This document shows positions 1 through 9,975 of a stretch of DNA of 64,000 nt, piece after piece. The notes beneath the pieces were generated by a model, which saw only the letters and a program-made list of their open reading frames with translations, did not search any database and was not told the origin of the DNA. The stretch is from the NCBI GenBank assembly GCA_025361565.1, contig JANYKN010000155.1, forward strand, positions 1 to 64,000, given 5' to 3'. Positions within the stretch are counted from its first letter, which is position 1. Every line of letters starts with the position of its first letter. The position numbers and the translations under genes are program-made. Source of the DNA: Bacteroidota bacterium. Its GTDB lineage: Bacteria > Bacteroidota > Bacteroidia > Bacteroidales > NBLH01.

Positions 1-271
1 TTTGAGCGAATATTCATTTCGTATAAATAGGTCGATTTTCAAAGAAACAATATTTCATAAACTCATTGAAAGAATGGTATCCAATGCGCACATTGGATAT
101 AAACAAATAATAATTAGTACATAAGTAAACACCTCAATAAATTTATTCTGAAAATCAGGTTCTTACCCAAATTGAATAACATTATTTATTTGTAACATTA
201 ACCACTTTCCGGTTAACGAAAAAATCCCGAAAAATCATTATACTTTAAATTGAATTTAATATTTTAGCAGA

Positions 272-2134
272 ATGAAAAAAATTACGATTCTCTTTTTTGT
301 AATATTCTGCCCAATTTTGGTCAATGATATTTATTCTCAAAACAATACATCCGTAAAAGCGACAAAATATCCAATTTTTGAACTGGGTGAAACCGATTTT
401 TTATTGAATGGTGAGCCATTTCAAATCAGGGCTGGAGAAATACACCCAAATCGCATTCCAAAAGACTATTGGAGACAACGGATTCAAATGGCCAAAGCCA
501 TGGGTTTAAATACAATTGCTTCTTATATTTTCTGGAATTATTTTGAGACTGAAGAAGGAAAATTTGACTTTAAAACAGAAAATCGCGATATTGCTGAATT
601 CTTTAGAATTGTTGAGGAAGAGGGAATGTACCTTTTTCTGCGTCCGGGACCATATTGTTGCGCTGAATATGATTTTGGAGCGCTACCACCCTATTTACTA
701 AAATATCCTGATATTAAAATTCGCTGCATGGATCCTAGGTATACTGCGGCAGTTGAGCGTTATATTAAAAAGCTTGCAAAAATTGTAAAAGAATATCAAA
801 TTACAAATGGTGGCCCTATTATTCTGTTACAAATTGAAAACGAATATGGAAGTTTTGCCAACGACAAGAATTATCTAAACTGGTTATCCAATTTATGGCG
901 AAAAAATGGGATTGATATTCCATTTGCTACCGGCGATGGCCCAACACCCTACATGTTAGATGCCGGAAGACTATCACATTGTGCAGTAGGCCTGGACTCT
1001 GGTTCAGAATTAGAACACTGGGATTTGGCAAAGAAAATGAATCCTGGAGTTCCCGTTTTTAGCAGCGAAACTTATCCAGGTTGGCTCACTCATTGGGGCG
1101 AAGAATGGGCCAAAGTCAATACTGAAGATATTTGCAAAGAAGTTGGTTTTTTAATGGATAATAAAAAATCTTTTAGTCTGTATGTTTTTCATGGTGGCAC
1201 CAATTTTGGTTTCACTGCCGGATCAAATGCTTTTAGTACTAAAGATTTACCATCGGGAATAACACATAATTTTTCGCCCGATGTGACCAGTTATGATTAC
1301 GATGCACCTTTGACAGAACAAGGCAGGGTTACTCAAAAATATAAAGCATTGCGAAATCTTATTCAAAGCCATCTATCAAATGAAACGTTACGAGATATAC
1401 CTTCAGAAATTGCTGTTGTAAGTTTGCCTGATATAAAGATGGAACGATTTACTACACTTTGGGACAATATGCCCAATTCATTAAAATTGGTTCAACCTAA
1501 ACCCATGGAATATCTGAATCAATTTCATGGAATGATTCTGTACAAAACTGTGTTGATTGGACATAAAAGCGGGAAACTGACTTTGCGCGAAGTTCATGAT
1601 TATGCCATTGTATTTGTTGATGGGAAATTTATTGGCACAATCGATCGTCGCTTAAATCAAAATTCCATTGAAATTCCGAAAACAGAAACAGAAAATCCAG
1701 TTTTGGAAATATTGGTTGAGGAAATGGGACACGTCAACTTTGCTGAATTTATGATCGACAGAAAAGGGATTACAGAAAGAGCTGTTTTAAATGGCATGAC
1801 ATTAATGAATTGGGAAGTTTTTCAATTTCCATTGAATGAAAAATGGATTACAATGTTAACAAAAGCACAAAAAAATATCGATAAACCACTCGTCTTTTTC
1901 AAAGGCACTTTTAAAATGGACAAAAAAGCGGATACTTATCTGGACATGTCAAATTATAAAAAGGGTTATGTTTGGGTTAATGGGAATAATTTGGGTAGAT
2001 ATTGGGAAGTTGGTCCACAAAAAAGGCTCTATTGCCCAGCTTGTTGGCTAAAAGAAGGAGAAAACGAAATAATTGTATTCGATTTACACCAAACCGAAGC
2101 TGCTATTGTAAGTAGTTCAGAAACACTTTATTAA
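272..2134 (+). CDS. Secreted GH35 beta-galactosidase
   Basis: Predicted glycoside hydrolase family 35 enzyme that removes terminal beta-galactose from glycans outside the cytoplasm. Residues 1-22 form a signal peptide. The catalytic barrel starts near residue 35 with family-typical GEIHPNRIP and GLNTIASYIFWN stretches. IENEYG around residue 190 carries the proposed acid/base Glu191, and SSETYPGW carries the nucleophile Glu266. HGGTNFGF near residue 310 is also typical. The C-terminal part (about 400-620) is beta-rich and ends with a jelly-roll-like GYVWVNGNNLGRYW segment. The 620-aa length fits the family. No SusC/SusD pair or sulfatase is nearby, so it does not belong to a visible polysaccharide utilization locus. 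It is transcribed alone, convergent with the next gene. The family call is firm; substrate and linkage are inferred. Confidence 0.93.
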   Translation: MKKITILFFVIFCPILVNDIYSQNNTSVKATKYPIFELGETDFLLNGEPFQIRAGEIHPNRIPKDYWRQRIQMAKAMGLNTIASYIFWNYFETEEGKFDFKTENRDIAEFFRIVEEEGMYLFLRPGPYCCAEYDFGALPPYLLKYPDIKIRCMDPRYTAAVERYIKKLAKIVKEYQITNGGPIILLQIENEYGSFANDKNYLNWLSNLWRKNGIDIPFATGDGPTPYMLDAGRLSHCAVGLDSGSELEHWDLAKKMNPGVPVFSSETYPGWLTHWGEEWAKVNTEDICKEVGFLMDNKKSFSLYVFHGGTNFGFTAGSNAFSTKDLPSGITHNFSPDVTSYDYDAPLTEQGRVTQKYKALRNLIQSHLSNETLRDIPSEIAVVSLPDIKMERFTTLWDNMPNSLKLVQPKPMEYLNQFHGMILYKTVLIGHKSGKLTLREVHDYAIVFVDGKFIGTIDRRLNQNSIEIPKTETENPVLEILVEEMGHVNFAEFMIDRKGITERAVLNGMTLMNWEVFQFPLNEKWITMLTKAQKNIDKPLVFFKGTFKMDKKADTYLDMSNYKKGYVWVNGNNLGRYWEVGPQKRLYCPACWLKEGENEIIVFDLHQTEAAIVSSSETLY

Positions 2135-2175
2135 GTAATTATTAATTATAATGTAACCTGAAATCGTATATAATT

Positions 2176-3279
2176 TTAACTAGCCCTTACCCTTAAACTA
2201 TACAATGTACTTTTCGAATCGACTGAAGTTTTTTTGCTATAATTAAAATCGAGTTCGAAACTGATAGAAATCTTTACACTTATCTTTTTAGTGGCAATAA
2301 ATTCAGCCGATAAAGTACGTGTTCCATTGTACCACTCTTTAGCTGGTTGTTTTATTATAGAAATAAAGAAATCAAGCTTTTCAAACAAAGTTATCCATTC
2401 GTTGTAGGATAAACTCCAATCAAACCCACAATTTTGCCACTGTTTTGGCAAGGGATCGGTATAAGTCATATAAATATGATCTGTAATCTGGTTTGAATAC
2501 CAAAAGCGCATGTCCTTAACAGTATAGTATTTATAAAGCTTTTTATCCGAATCGAAGTCTTTGGCCTTTACACCTATTTGTTCAAGCTCGGCAATTGTCG
2601 TTTCTCCTAGTGTAACTCCATATAATGGAAAAAACGAACACTTTGGTTTGCCTAATACTTTTGCTGGACTATGTAAAGTATCAATAATTTCAATACGCTG
2701 TTGAAACGATGAAAAATCTTCCTTTTTTGTAATACTTACAGTTATGTCATTTAATTCCAGGTATTTATGAACACTCTGTTCTGCTTTTGCAACGAACAAT
2801 TTGAACTTTTCTTCAACATTTGAAACTCTATGTTTTTGCGGTATTCCAGAAAAATTAATTTTTACAGGATATTCTCCAACCGGATGTACTCTCAATAGAA
2901 CCAATTCGATAAGGTATTCGATTTGATCTTCTTTAATTTCCATGATTACTGAAATTTCTTCAAAAAAACGTTCATAGGCATTTCTAAGAACAATACTAAA
3001 TTCTTGAATTACTTCATTTAAATCATTGGTTATTTGCTCTTTATCCAGATAAAAATCTGTATCATCATGCGTAATCCTAACCAAATTTGTAATTCCAACA
3101 TCATTAAATGCAGCGTTTAATTTTAGCAAAATATCTGGTGCAGAAAATGTTTCTTCTATTATTTTTGAATGATTTTTTAGAAACAATTCTTTAAATCTGG
3201 AATAAAACCAGCTTCCATCATTATAGCGCTCATGCGTTTCTGCATCTGGTCGAATTAAAATTTGTGCAAAATATTTCAT
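2176..3279 (-). CDS. Unknown 367-aa cytoplasmic protein
   Basis: I do not recognise this protein. It has no signal peptide, no membrane segment and no obvious catalytic motif. The N-terminal third is acidic and probably helical, with a stretch rich in Glu/Ile around residues 85-130. The C-terminal third (about 300-367) reads as alternating beta strands. The stop codon lies about 40 bases from the end of the convergent GH35 gene. The downstream side shows no clear terminator and upstream is the tRNA-Gln gene on the same strand. Codon composition looks like the neighbours, and the reading frame is long and uninterrupted, so it is a real gene. Confidence 0.8.
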   Translation of the reverse strand: MKYFAQILIRPDAETHERYNDGSWFYSRFKELFLKNHSKIIEETFSAPDILLKLNAAFNDVGITNLVRITHDDTDFYLDKEQITNDLNEVIQEFSIVLRNAYERFFEEISVIMEIKEDQIEYLIELVLLRVHPVGEYPVKINFSGIPQKHRVSNVEEKFKLFVAKAEQSVHKYLELNDITVSITKKEDFSSFQQRIEIIDTLHSPAKVLGKPKCSFFPLYGVTLGETTIAELEQIGVKAKDFDSDKKLYKYYTVKDMRFWYSNQITDHIYMTYTDPLPKQWQNCGFDWSLSYNEWITLFEKLDFFISIIKQPAKEWYNGTRTLSAEFIATKKISVKISISFELDFNYSKKTSVDSKSTLYSLRVRAS

Positions 3280-3436
3280 AAAGTGCCGTTTTCCAGTTAA
3301 TCATTTCAAAGAAATCTAAATTAGTTGATAAATTTATTTTATCAAAAAATATTAGTTCATAAATCAATTTTACAAAGATAAGTCAGGAAATTCAATCTAT
3401 ACTTGCTTTTTTTATAAAATCAAAACCCCTATAACA

Positions 3437-3468
3437 AAAAAGACCTCTGCAAAAGCAGAAGTCTTTTT
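3437..3468 (-). terminator. Rho-independent terminator after tRNA-Gln
   Basis: A 14-base arm pairs with its partner with one mismatch across a 4-base AAAA loop. The ends are A-rich on one side and T-rich on the other, so it can work in both directions. It lies 10 bases past the tRNA-Gln 3' end. Confidence 0.8.
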
Positions 3469-3477
3469 CCCAATCTG

Positions 3478-3550
3478 TTGTCCCGCCAAGGCTCGAACTT
3501 GGACTCTTCTGAACCAAAATCAGACGTGTTGCCAGTTACACCACAGGACA
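3478..3550 (-). tRNA. tRNA-Gln (anticodon TTG)
   Basis: The full cloverleaf can be drawn on the minus strand. The acceptor stem is TGTCCTG/CGGGACA with discriminator A. The anticodon stem TCTGA/TCAGA encloses the loop TTTTGGT, giving anticodon TTG for glutamine. The T arm has the GTTCGAG loop. The 3' CCA is not encoded. Length is 73 nt. A promoter lies just upstream and a hairpin terminator just downstream, so it is a single-gene unit. Confidence 0.95.
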
Positions 3551-3572
3551 ATTTTTTGTTTGAATTGGAGTG

Positions 3573-3602
3573 CAAAAATAAAAAAAAAAATCAACCGACA
3601 AA
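3573..3602 (-). promoter_or_regulatory. Bacteroidota-type promoter for tRNA-Gln
   Basis: On the minus strand TTTG (3602-3599) is followed after 18 bases by TATTTTTG (3580-3573), matching the TTTG / TAnnTTTG consensus of the primary sigma factor in this phylum. It sits about 23 bases before the tRNA 5' end. Confidence 0.7.
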
Positions 3603-3686
3603 TAATTTTTTCAATAAATATTTGAATTAAGTTCGAGATGCTAAAAAAAATGTATTTTTGCCATTGAATAAACACAAAATACATTT

Positions 3687-6600
3687 ATGAGTGATCAAAC
3701 CATCAAACAAGCTGAATTCTCAGCTGTTAAATATCAGAAAATAAACAATATATCAGGTTGGCTGGTATTTTTAATTGCACTGATTACCTATTTGGCTACT
3801 ATTGAGCCTACTGCCAGTTTCTGGGATTGTGGTGAGTTTATAGCAACAGCATTTAAGCAGGAAGTTGGACACCCTCCTGGTGCACCATTATTTATGATTA
3901 TTGCAAAAGTTGCTTCTCTTTTATCCTTTGGTGATAATACAAAGGTAGCGATGATGGTCAACTCAATGTCAGCCACAGCCAGTGCCTTTACAATCCTTTT
4001 CCTTTTTTGGAGTATTACCTACTTTGCTAAAAAGCTAGTAAACAAGAAAGAGGAAGAATACACAATCGGTGATTTAATTGGTATCATTGGAAGTGGTGTG
4101 GTTGGAGCACTTGCTTATACTTATTCAGATACTTTTTGGTTCTCGGCAGTTGAAGGAGAAGTTTATGCACTATCCTCTCTTTTTACTGCAGCTGTATTTT
4201 GGGCTATTTTAAAATGGGAAAGAGTTTCGGACGAACCATATTCGAACAGATGGCTTATTTTAATTGCTTATCTGATGGGATTATCAATTGGTGTTCATTT
4301 ACTTAACCTATTGGCAATTCCTGCCATTGTTTTTGTATATTATTTTAAAAAATATAAAATTACTAAATTAGGTATTTTCTATGCTACCATGGCTTCTTTG
4401 GTCATTCTGGGATCTATTATGTATGGAATTATTCCGGGCGTTGTAAAAATTGCATCCTGGTTCGAATTGTTATTTGTAAATGGATTTGGACTCCCATTCA
4501 ATACGGGTGTACTTTTTTATATGCTGCTTCTTTTGGGACTTATTACTTGGGGAATCAGTTATACTTCCAAACATAAAAAAGTTCTTGCCAATACTCTGAT
4601 TCTTTCAGTTTCGGTAATACTTATTGGATATTCTTCATTTACCATGATTGTAATCCGAGCAGTTGCCGATACTCCAATGAATGAAAACAAACCAGATAAT
4701 GTATTTTCCCTCTTATCTTATCTCAACCGTGAACAATATGGAGACAGACCTCTGCTCTATGGCCCTTATTTTAATGCCGAAGCAGTGGAAGAACATACAA
4801 CATACACCTATCATCAAAAAAATGGGAAATACGAGCAAATACCAAATACAAACTCGGATTATGATTACGATCCTGCTTTTTGTACTATTTTCCCCAGGAT
4901 GTACAGTCACCAAGGAAGCCATATTAGCGGATATACAAGTTGGGCCAACTTAAAGGATGATAAAGCAAAGCCCACCTTTATTGAAAATATTGGTTTTTTT
5001 CTTGGATATCAAGTTAACCACATGTATATCAGATATTTTATGTGGAATTTTGCCGGAAGACAAAATGATGAACAAGGACATGGTGATCAGTTAAAAGGCA
5101 ATTGGCTTTCAGGCATTCCATTTATTGATGCTTTGCGGCTTGGGCCTCAAGATAAATTGCCAGAAAGCATGACATCCAATAAAGCAAGAAATAATTATTA
5201 TATGCTCCCTTTAATTTTGGGATTAATTGGTATCTACTTCTTATACAAACGACTACCAAAACAATTTGTTGTAGTTTTATTGCTTTTCATTCTAACAGGT
5301 TTTGCCATTTTGGTTTATCTAAACCAAACTCCTTATCAACCTAGAGAACGTGATTATGCTTATGCAGGGTCATTTTATGCGTTTGCAATTTGGATTGGGC
5401 TAGGAGTTCTGGCCATTTCGGAATGGTTGAAAAAAATTGCGCCATCAACAATTGCTGCCTCGCTGGCAACTGTATTGACTTTAGGACTTGTGCCAGGAAT
5501 TATGGCCAAAGAAAACTGGGATGATCATGACCGTTCAGGAAGATACACTGCAAGGGATTTAGCTAAGAATTACCTGAATTCCTGTGCAAAAGATGCCATT
5601 TTATTTACTTATGGTGATAATGATACTTTTCCGCTCTGGTATGTTCAGGAAGTTGAGGGATTTAGAACCGATGTAAGGGTTGTAAACTTAAGTCTTTTAG
5701 GCACAGATTGGTATATTGATCAAATGAAGAAAAAAGCTTATGATTCAGATCCTGTTCCATTTTCATATACTTCAGATAAATATGAACAGGGAAAACGCGA
5801 TGTTCTTCCAGTATTGGATCGATATAAAGAAGTTGTTTCGCTAAAAGATGTGATGGATTTTGTCGGTTCCAATGATCCAAGAGCAACAGTAGAAGCGCAG
5901 GATGGAACAAAAATGAATTATATTCCCGGACAAAATGTTGCCATATTGGTTGATTCTCTTAAAATTATCAAGTCAGGAATTGTAAAACGCGAAATGCTCG
6001 ACAGCATCGTGCCTGCCATTGTTTTTAATATCAATAAAAAATATGTGACCAAAAGTGATATGATGGTGCTTGACCTGATTGCTAACTTCAATTGGGACAG
6101 ACCTATCTATTTCGCTTCAAGCGTGGGAACTGAAAATTATATGAACTTGCAGAATTATTTTCAATTAGAAGGTTTTGCTTATCGTTTGGTTCCTTTCCAT
6201 ACTGCGTCTGTAGATGGAGATTTTGGTTATGTAAATACAGATATTCTTTATGACAACGTAATGAATAAGTTTGTTTGGGGCCGGATGAACGAGCCAGATG
6301 TTTTAATAGAAGCGTATAACCTTAGGGTTCTTTCAATTATGAAAGTGCGTGAGGTATTTGTGCGCCTTGCCGGTGCTTTAATGAAAGAAAATAAAAATGC
6401 AAAAGCAATTGAGGTTCTGGACCGAATGATAAAATTGACACCCCACAAACAAATACCATATGATTACACCATGGTGCCAATTGTTGAAATGTACTACAAA
6501 CTGGGCCAAAATGCAAAAGCCAATCAAATTATTGAAACATTGGCCAAATCATATGAAAGCGATATTGAATATTACCAAAGCCTGAAAGGCAAATATGCCG

Positions 6601-6755
6601 GCTATGTTGCTTATGATACCAAAGTTGCCATGAGTGTGATGCAGGAATTGGTTTCGTTAACAGAAAAATATAAGCAAGACAAATTATTCGAAAGTATTTC
6701 GACTAAATTTGATTCTTATCTTCAAAAATATATGGGTTCGCCACAAAGTAAATAA
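3687..6755 (+). CDS. DUF2723 / TMEM260-like multi-pass membrane protein
   Basis: Large integral membrane protein of the DUF2723 family. Residues 20-620 hold many hydrophobic segments. Between the first two is the family signature FWDCGEF followed by GHPPGAP, resembling the acidic loop of GT-C glycosyltransferases. RERDYAYAGSF near residue 555 is the second family hallmark. The last 400 residues are largely soluble and end in TPR-like helices (about 880-1015). The human relative TMEM260 is a protein O-mannosyltransferase; for bacterial members a lipid-linked-sugar glycosyltransferase role is an inference. The gene is monocistronic with its own terminator. A TATTTTTG -7-like box lies at 3653-3660, but no well-spaced -33 box was found. 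Confidence 0.88.
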   Translation: MSDQTIKQAEFSAVKYQKINNISGWLVFLIALITYLATIEPTASFWDCGEFIATAFKQEVGHPPGAPLFMIIAKVASLLSFGDNTKVAMMVNSMSATASAFTILFLFWSITYFAKKLVNKKEEEYTIGDLIGIIGSGVVGALAYTYSDTFWFSAVEGEVYALSSLFTAAVFWAILKWERVSDEPYSNRWLILIAYLMGLSIGVHLLNLLAIPAIVFVYYFKKYKITKLGIFYATMASLVILGSIMYGIIPGVVKIASWFELLFVNGFGLPFNTGVLFYMLLLLGLITWGISYTSKHKKVLANTLILSVSVILIGYSSFTMIVIRAVADTPMNENKPDNVFSLLSYLNREQYGDRPLLYGPYFNAEAVEEHTTYTYHQKNGKYEQIPNTNSDYDYDPAFCTIFPRMYSHQGSHISGYTSWANLKDDKAKPTFIENIGFFLGYQVNHMYIRYFMWNFAGRQNDEQGHGDQLKGNWLSGIPFIDALRLGPQDKLPESMTSNKARNNYYMLPLILGLIGIYFLYKRLPKQFVVVLLLFILTGFAILVYLNQTPYQPRERDYAYAGSFYAFAIWIGLGVLAISEWLKKIAPSTIAASLATVLTLGLVPGIMAKENWDDHDRSGRYTARDLAKNYLNSCAKDAILFTYGDNDTFPLWYVQEVEGFRTDVRVVNLSLLGTDWYIDQMKKKAYDSDPVPFSYTSDKYEQGKRDVLPVLDRYKEVVSLKDVMDFVGSNDPRATVEAQDGTKMNYIPGQNVAILVDSLKIIKSGIVKREMLDSIVPAIVFNINKKYVTKSDMMVLDLIANFNWDRPIYFASSVGTENYMNLQNYFQLEGFAYRLVPFHTASVDGDFGYVNTDILYDNVMNKFVWGRMNEPDVLIEAYNLRVLSIMKVREVFVRLAGALMKENKNAKAIEVLDRMIKLTPHKQIPYDYTMVPIVEMYYKLGQNAKANQIIETLAKSYESDIEYYQSLKGKYAGYVAYDTKVAMSVMQELVSLTEKYKQDKLFESISTKFDSYLQKYMGSPQSK

Positions 6756-6774
6756 TTGAACTATTGCTGATTAT

Positions 6775-6806
6775 AAAACTTCATAGTTATGCTATGGAGT
6801 TTTTTT
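6775..6806 (+). terminator. Terminator after the DUF2723 gene
   Basis: A 12-bp stem (AAAACTTCATAG against CTATGGAGTTTT, one G-T pair) is followed by a run of T. It lies 20 bases after the stop codon. Confidence 0.8.
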
Positions 6807-6918
6807 CATTTCAGGCTCTTTCTAATTGATCAAGATCATATTATCCTTTCTTTTTAAGTATTAACTTTGTAGTATTCATTTTCAATACCTTTCAAAGATT
6901 ATTAACATAATTAACCCG

Positions 6919-8400
6919 ATGAAAGCGATATCTCTAAAGACCATTTTTCTTTTCGTGGTGATTATTCTTTCCACCTCCTGCGCCACCATATTAAATGGAA
7001 GAAAGCAAGCTGTAAGGATAACGTCCTTACCGCAAGGAGCAACAGTATTTGTAAATGGAAAAGATTTGGGACTCGTTACGCCTTGTATGGCCAAATTGAG
7101 TAGAAAAGTAAAACCAAGTGCCTACAATAATAAAAATGAATACCGCTTTTTATTTACAAAAGAAGGCTATGCAAATTTCGAGGTCATTGACTACCGAAAA
7201 ATCAACCCAACTGTATATTGGAATGTTTTTACATGGCTATTTGTAATTGCCACTGTTCCTGTAGATTTTGTAACAGGTGCAGCATACAAGCATAACGATG
7301 AAGTTTTTGCCAGCCTTCAGTCATTAAGCGAGAATAAATTAGCCGAAAACAACAAAATAATTGAAGACAAGCTTCCACCAAATATTACAGTAACTGCGCC
7401 AAACCTCGATCGCGGTTTTAAACAAATAGTAAAAGATAACGTTATTGCAGTTTCTGGTAAAGCAGAAGATGAAAGTGGAATTTCTGAAGTTACCATAAAT
7501 GGAATTCAAGCCACAGTTATTGATGATGGCACATTTGAAGCCAATGTTCCTTTAGCAATGGGAAGGAATAAAATAATAATTCTTGCCAAAGACAACAAGA
7601 TGAATGTAGCCTCAGAAAGTTTTTATTTGGAACGTTCTGATGATATTCCAATCGTAAATTCAAATGAAACCAGTTCAGGTGATCTCGGATCTTTCCATGC
7701 TTTGATTATTGGTGTTCAGAATTATTCCGATTCAGCTTTCCGCGATTTGGAAAATCCTGTGAACGATGCACATAAGCTCTACAAAACGCTTACTTCAAAT
7801 TATAATTTCGATGCAGCAAACGTACTACTTCTCGAAAACCCAAAAAGAGATGAAATTACCCAAGCTCTTGAAAATGAATTCAATAAATTAACTTCAAACG
7901 ACAACTTGCTAATATTCTATGCAGGCCACGGATATTGGGATTCCAAATTTAAACAAGGCTATTGGTTGCCTGCCGATGCAATCGAAAACAACAGGGGAAC
8001 ATGGCTTTCAAATAGCACTATCCGCGATTATATGCGGGCAATACCTGCAAAACACAGTTTACTGATAACCGATGCATGTTTTGCCGGAGGCATTTTCAAT
8101 AGTCGTGATGCATTTCCCGAAGCATCAAAAGCCATCAATAAAATGTATGCCCTGCCTAGCCGAAAAGCCATGACTAGTGGCGCTATGAATCAAGTACCTG
8201 ACAAAAGTGTATTTATCGAATACCTTATTAAAAGGCTCGAAAATAATTCGGAAACATATTTATCTGCAGAACAGCTTTTTGCCAGTTTTAAAATTGCTGT
8301 AATTAATAATAGTCCAATGGATCAGGTTCCACAATATGGCGAAGTAAAAGAAACAGGCGACGAAGGTGGTGATTTTATATTTGTGAAGAAAATAAAATAA
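6919..8400 (+). CDS. Caspase-fold (peptidase C14) lipoprotein with PEGA-like and Ig-like regions
   Basis: Envelope protein with a C-terminal caspase/metacaspase domain. The N-terminus is a lipoprotein signal ending STSC near residue 21. Residues 30-60 resemble a PEGA domain (SLPQGATVFVNGK), followed by a hydrophobic segment near 95-125 ending in DFVTGAAYKH. Residues about 150-235 look like a bacterial Ig-type domain. The caspase domain starts near residue 255 (ALIIGVQNY) and has the dyad His337 in YAGHG and Cys387 in DACFAGG. Both are intact, so it is probably an active cysteine protease. The upstream TAACTTTG (6862-6869) could be a -7 box but lacks a clear -33 partner. It is transcribed alone. 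Substrate and role are unknown; caspase-fold proteins in bacteria serve cell death, defence and envelope processing. Confidence 0.9.
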   Translation: MKAISLKTIFLFVVIILSTSCATILNGRKQAVRITSLPQGATVFVNGKDLGLVTPCMAKLSRKVKPSAYNNKNEYRFLFTKEGYANFEVIDYRKINPTVYWNVFTWLFVIATVPVDFVTGAAYKHNDEVFASLQSLSENKLAENNKIIEDKLPPNITVTAPNLDRGFKQIVKDNVIAVSGKAEDESGISEVTINGIQATVIDDGTFEANVPLAMGRNKIIILAKDNKMNVASESFYLERSDDIPIVNSNETSSGDLGSFHALIIGVQNYSDSAFRDLENPVNDAHKLYKTLTSNYNFDAANVLLLENPKRDEITQALENEFNKLTSNDNLLIFYAGHGYWDSKFKQGYWLPADAIENNRGTWLSNSTIRDYMRAIPAKHSLLITDACFAGGIFNSRDAFPEASKAINKMYALPSRKAMTSGAMNQVPDKSVFIEYLIKRLENNSETYLSAEQLFASFKIAVINNSPMDQVPQYGEVKETGDEGGDFIFVKKIK

Positions 8401-8475
8401 ATGCAGAATTTTATTGGTCATCTTAAGGATTAGCATTTGAATTTTCAACCATTCACGCAACCCCAATATAAATAT

Positions 8476-8507
8476 GAAAAAAGGGCTTTAGTAAAAAACC
8501 AAAGCCC
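8476..8507 (-). terminator. Terminator of the 386-aa lipoprotein gene
   Basis: GGGCTTT and AAAGCCC arms around an 11-base loop are followed on the minus strand by TTTTTT. It sits between two convergent genes and probably serves the minus-strand one. Confidence 0.75.
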
Positions 8508-8533
8508 ATCTCTTACTAACAACTTTTTAGCAA

Positions 8534-9694
8534 CTATTTAATGTAGCCTTTATTCTGCTTAATTGATTCGATAATTCTTGGTCTTAATTTTTCAGCCGCA
8601 AATTGCAACATATCAAGGTCATCAGGAAATGCAATAGGTGATTTGCCTACCGATTTTTTGGTTTCTTCATCAAGCGCATTTAAATCGCCGTTGGCATACG
8701 ATGAAAGATATTCAAAATTAGCCTGGCCTTCAGTTGGAATACTGGCCACTATTCTTTTAGCCAAATTATCCTGAATTTCAATATTAACTTTAATGGTTGC
8801 AAACTTTTTCTGATGTTTTTCTGTTACTGTGCAGCTAACTGTTTTGTATTTCGGAGTTTTAATATCATTTCCAAGAGAGTCTTTTCTAACATTTCCTTTG
8901 GAATCATATTGATATATCCAACCATCTCGAACATCTTTTTTAACTGTTTCTCTGGATTCCTTCATGTCATCGGGACTTACATAAACAGAATTGACTGTAA
9001 TAAAAATGTTATAATCAAAATTTTCTCTTGTTGGTGAATTAAAAAACCGTATCCAGTTTTCATCAATTTCATTCATGCCAAAATTGACCAAACTTCCAAG
9101 AAATTCAGGCGAAAGCTGTGCATATGTTTTATTCAAAGGTGTTAAAAATGCATAGGTTGTACCTTTGTCTTTTGCTTCCTGGATTTTTCTTTCAAGATCA
9201 GGATATTGCGATGAATAATTCCTGACTTGCACCAAATGATCGTATGCTTTTCTGGCATCATTTCTATCGCCACCAATTAATTCAATACCTTTGTTATAAT
9301 GAAAATCGGCAGCAGAATTTTTAGCATCAACAATCATCCCACTGTAGTTAATGTGTTCAAAATCCACCGTTTTACCGCCTGCACGAATAGGTAAAACAGT
9401 TTCGGCCAGCGTTTGTCTTCTATCTAACTGGTTATAAAGCCTATATATATCATCCCATGCAGTTTGATCACCCGAAAGTTTTAAATAATCTACTTTATCA
9501 ATATCTGCTTGATTTGCTTTTTGATAGGCAACTGTAAATATTTCAGCGGTTTCGGCATCGCCAGGTTTTTTTTGCAGCTTTTTAATGGCCATCATACAGG
9601 CTTGATCATAAGAGCCTCTCGATAATGCTTTTTTTGGCGAATCGCACGAAAACAAAAGCGTAGAAACTAAAAATAGTACAATAAATTTCTTCAT
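8534..9694 (-). CDS. Lipoprotein of unknown function, TPR-like
   Basis: Lipoprotein with signal peptide and lipobox LFSC (Cys17). Residues 25-170 contain short helical pairs of TPR character (GSYDQACMMAIKKLQKKPGD and similar). The rest is mixed alpha/beta without a motif I can name. A stretch near 250-290 is rich in Lys/Asp with VKKDVRDGWIYQYDSKG. It is transcribed alone toward the caspase-like gene. A TPR-containing envelope lipoprotein is as far as the sequence supports; a role in protein-protein contacts at the inner or outer membrane is a guess. Confidence 0.82.
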   Translation of the reverse strand: MKKFIVLFLVSTLLFSCDSPKKALSRGSYDQACMMAIKKLQKKPGDAETAEIFTVAYQKANQADIDKVDYLKLSGDQTAWDDIYRLYNQLDRRQTLAETVLPIRAGGKTVDFEHINYSGMIVDAKNSAADFHYNKGIELIGGDRNDARKAYDHLVQVRNYSSQYPDLERKIQEAKDKGTTYAFLTPLNKTYAQLSPEFLGSLVNFGMNEIDENWIRFFNSPTRENFDYNIFITVNSVYVSPDDMKESRETVKKDVRDGWIYQYDSKGNVRKDSLGNDIKTPKYKTVSCTVTEKHQKKFATIKVNIEIQDNLAKRIVASIPTEGQANFEYLSSYANGDLNALDEETKKSVGKSPIAFPDDLDMLQFAAEKLRPRIIESIKQNKGYIK

Positions 9695-9723
9695 AATTAT
9701 TTTGTTAGATATTAAAAATTTGA

Positions 9724-9750
9724 TATTAGTGCTTCGACTGTGCTCAACAG
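9724..9750. repeat. REP-like element, copy 1
   Basis: The core TTCGACTGTGCTCA differs at two positions from the complement of the copy at 52776-52800 (TTCGGCTGCGCTCA). Short sequences of this kind are widespread in intergenic DNA of Bacteroidota. Confidence 0.55.
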
Positions 9751-9975
9751 CCTAATAGAAATTAGAATTTAGAAAATTGTAACACCCTGAATAAGGTCAA
9801 CAATAAAATCGTATTTTAACGAAATGAAAGTAAAAAAAACTTATTTAATAACAAAATTCTCAAATTTTACGAATTACACTATTACCAACAATGAAGCAAT
9901 TCGAGTTCAAAAAGTCAGACGACAGGCTAGTTAAAAGAAGATACAGACAAATTTTTAGCAAAAATGAAATTATGT

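Noticed and set aside
272-2134. GH35 gene as part of a polysaccharide utilization locus
   Set aside because: No SusC/SusD, regulator or further hydrolase is adjacent.
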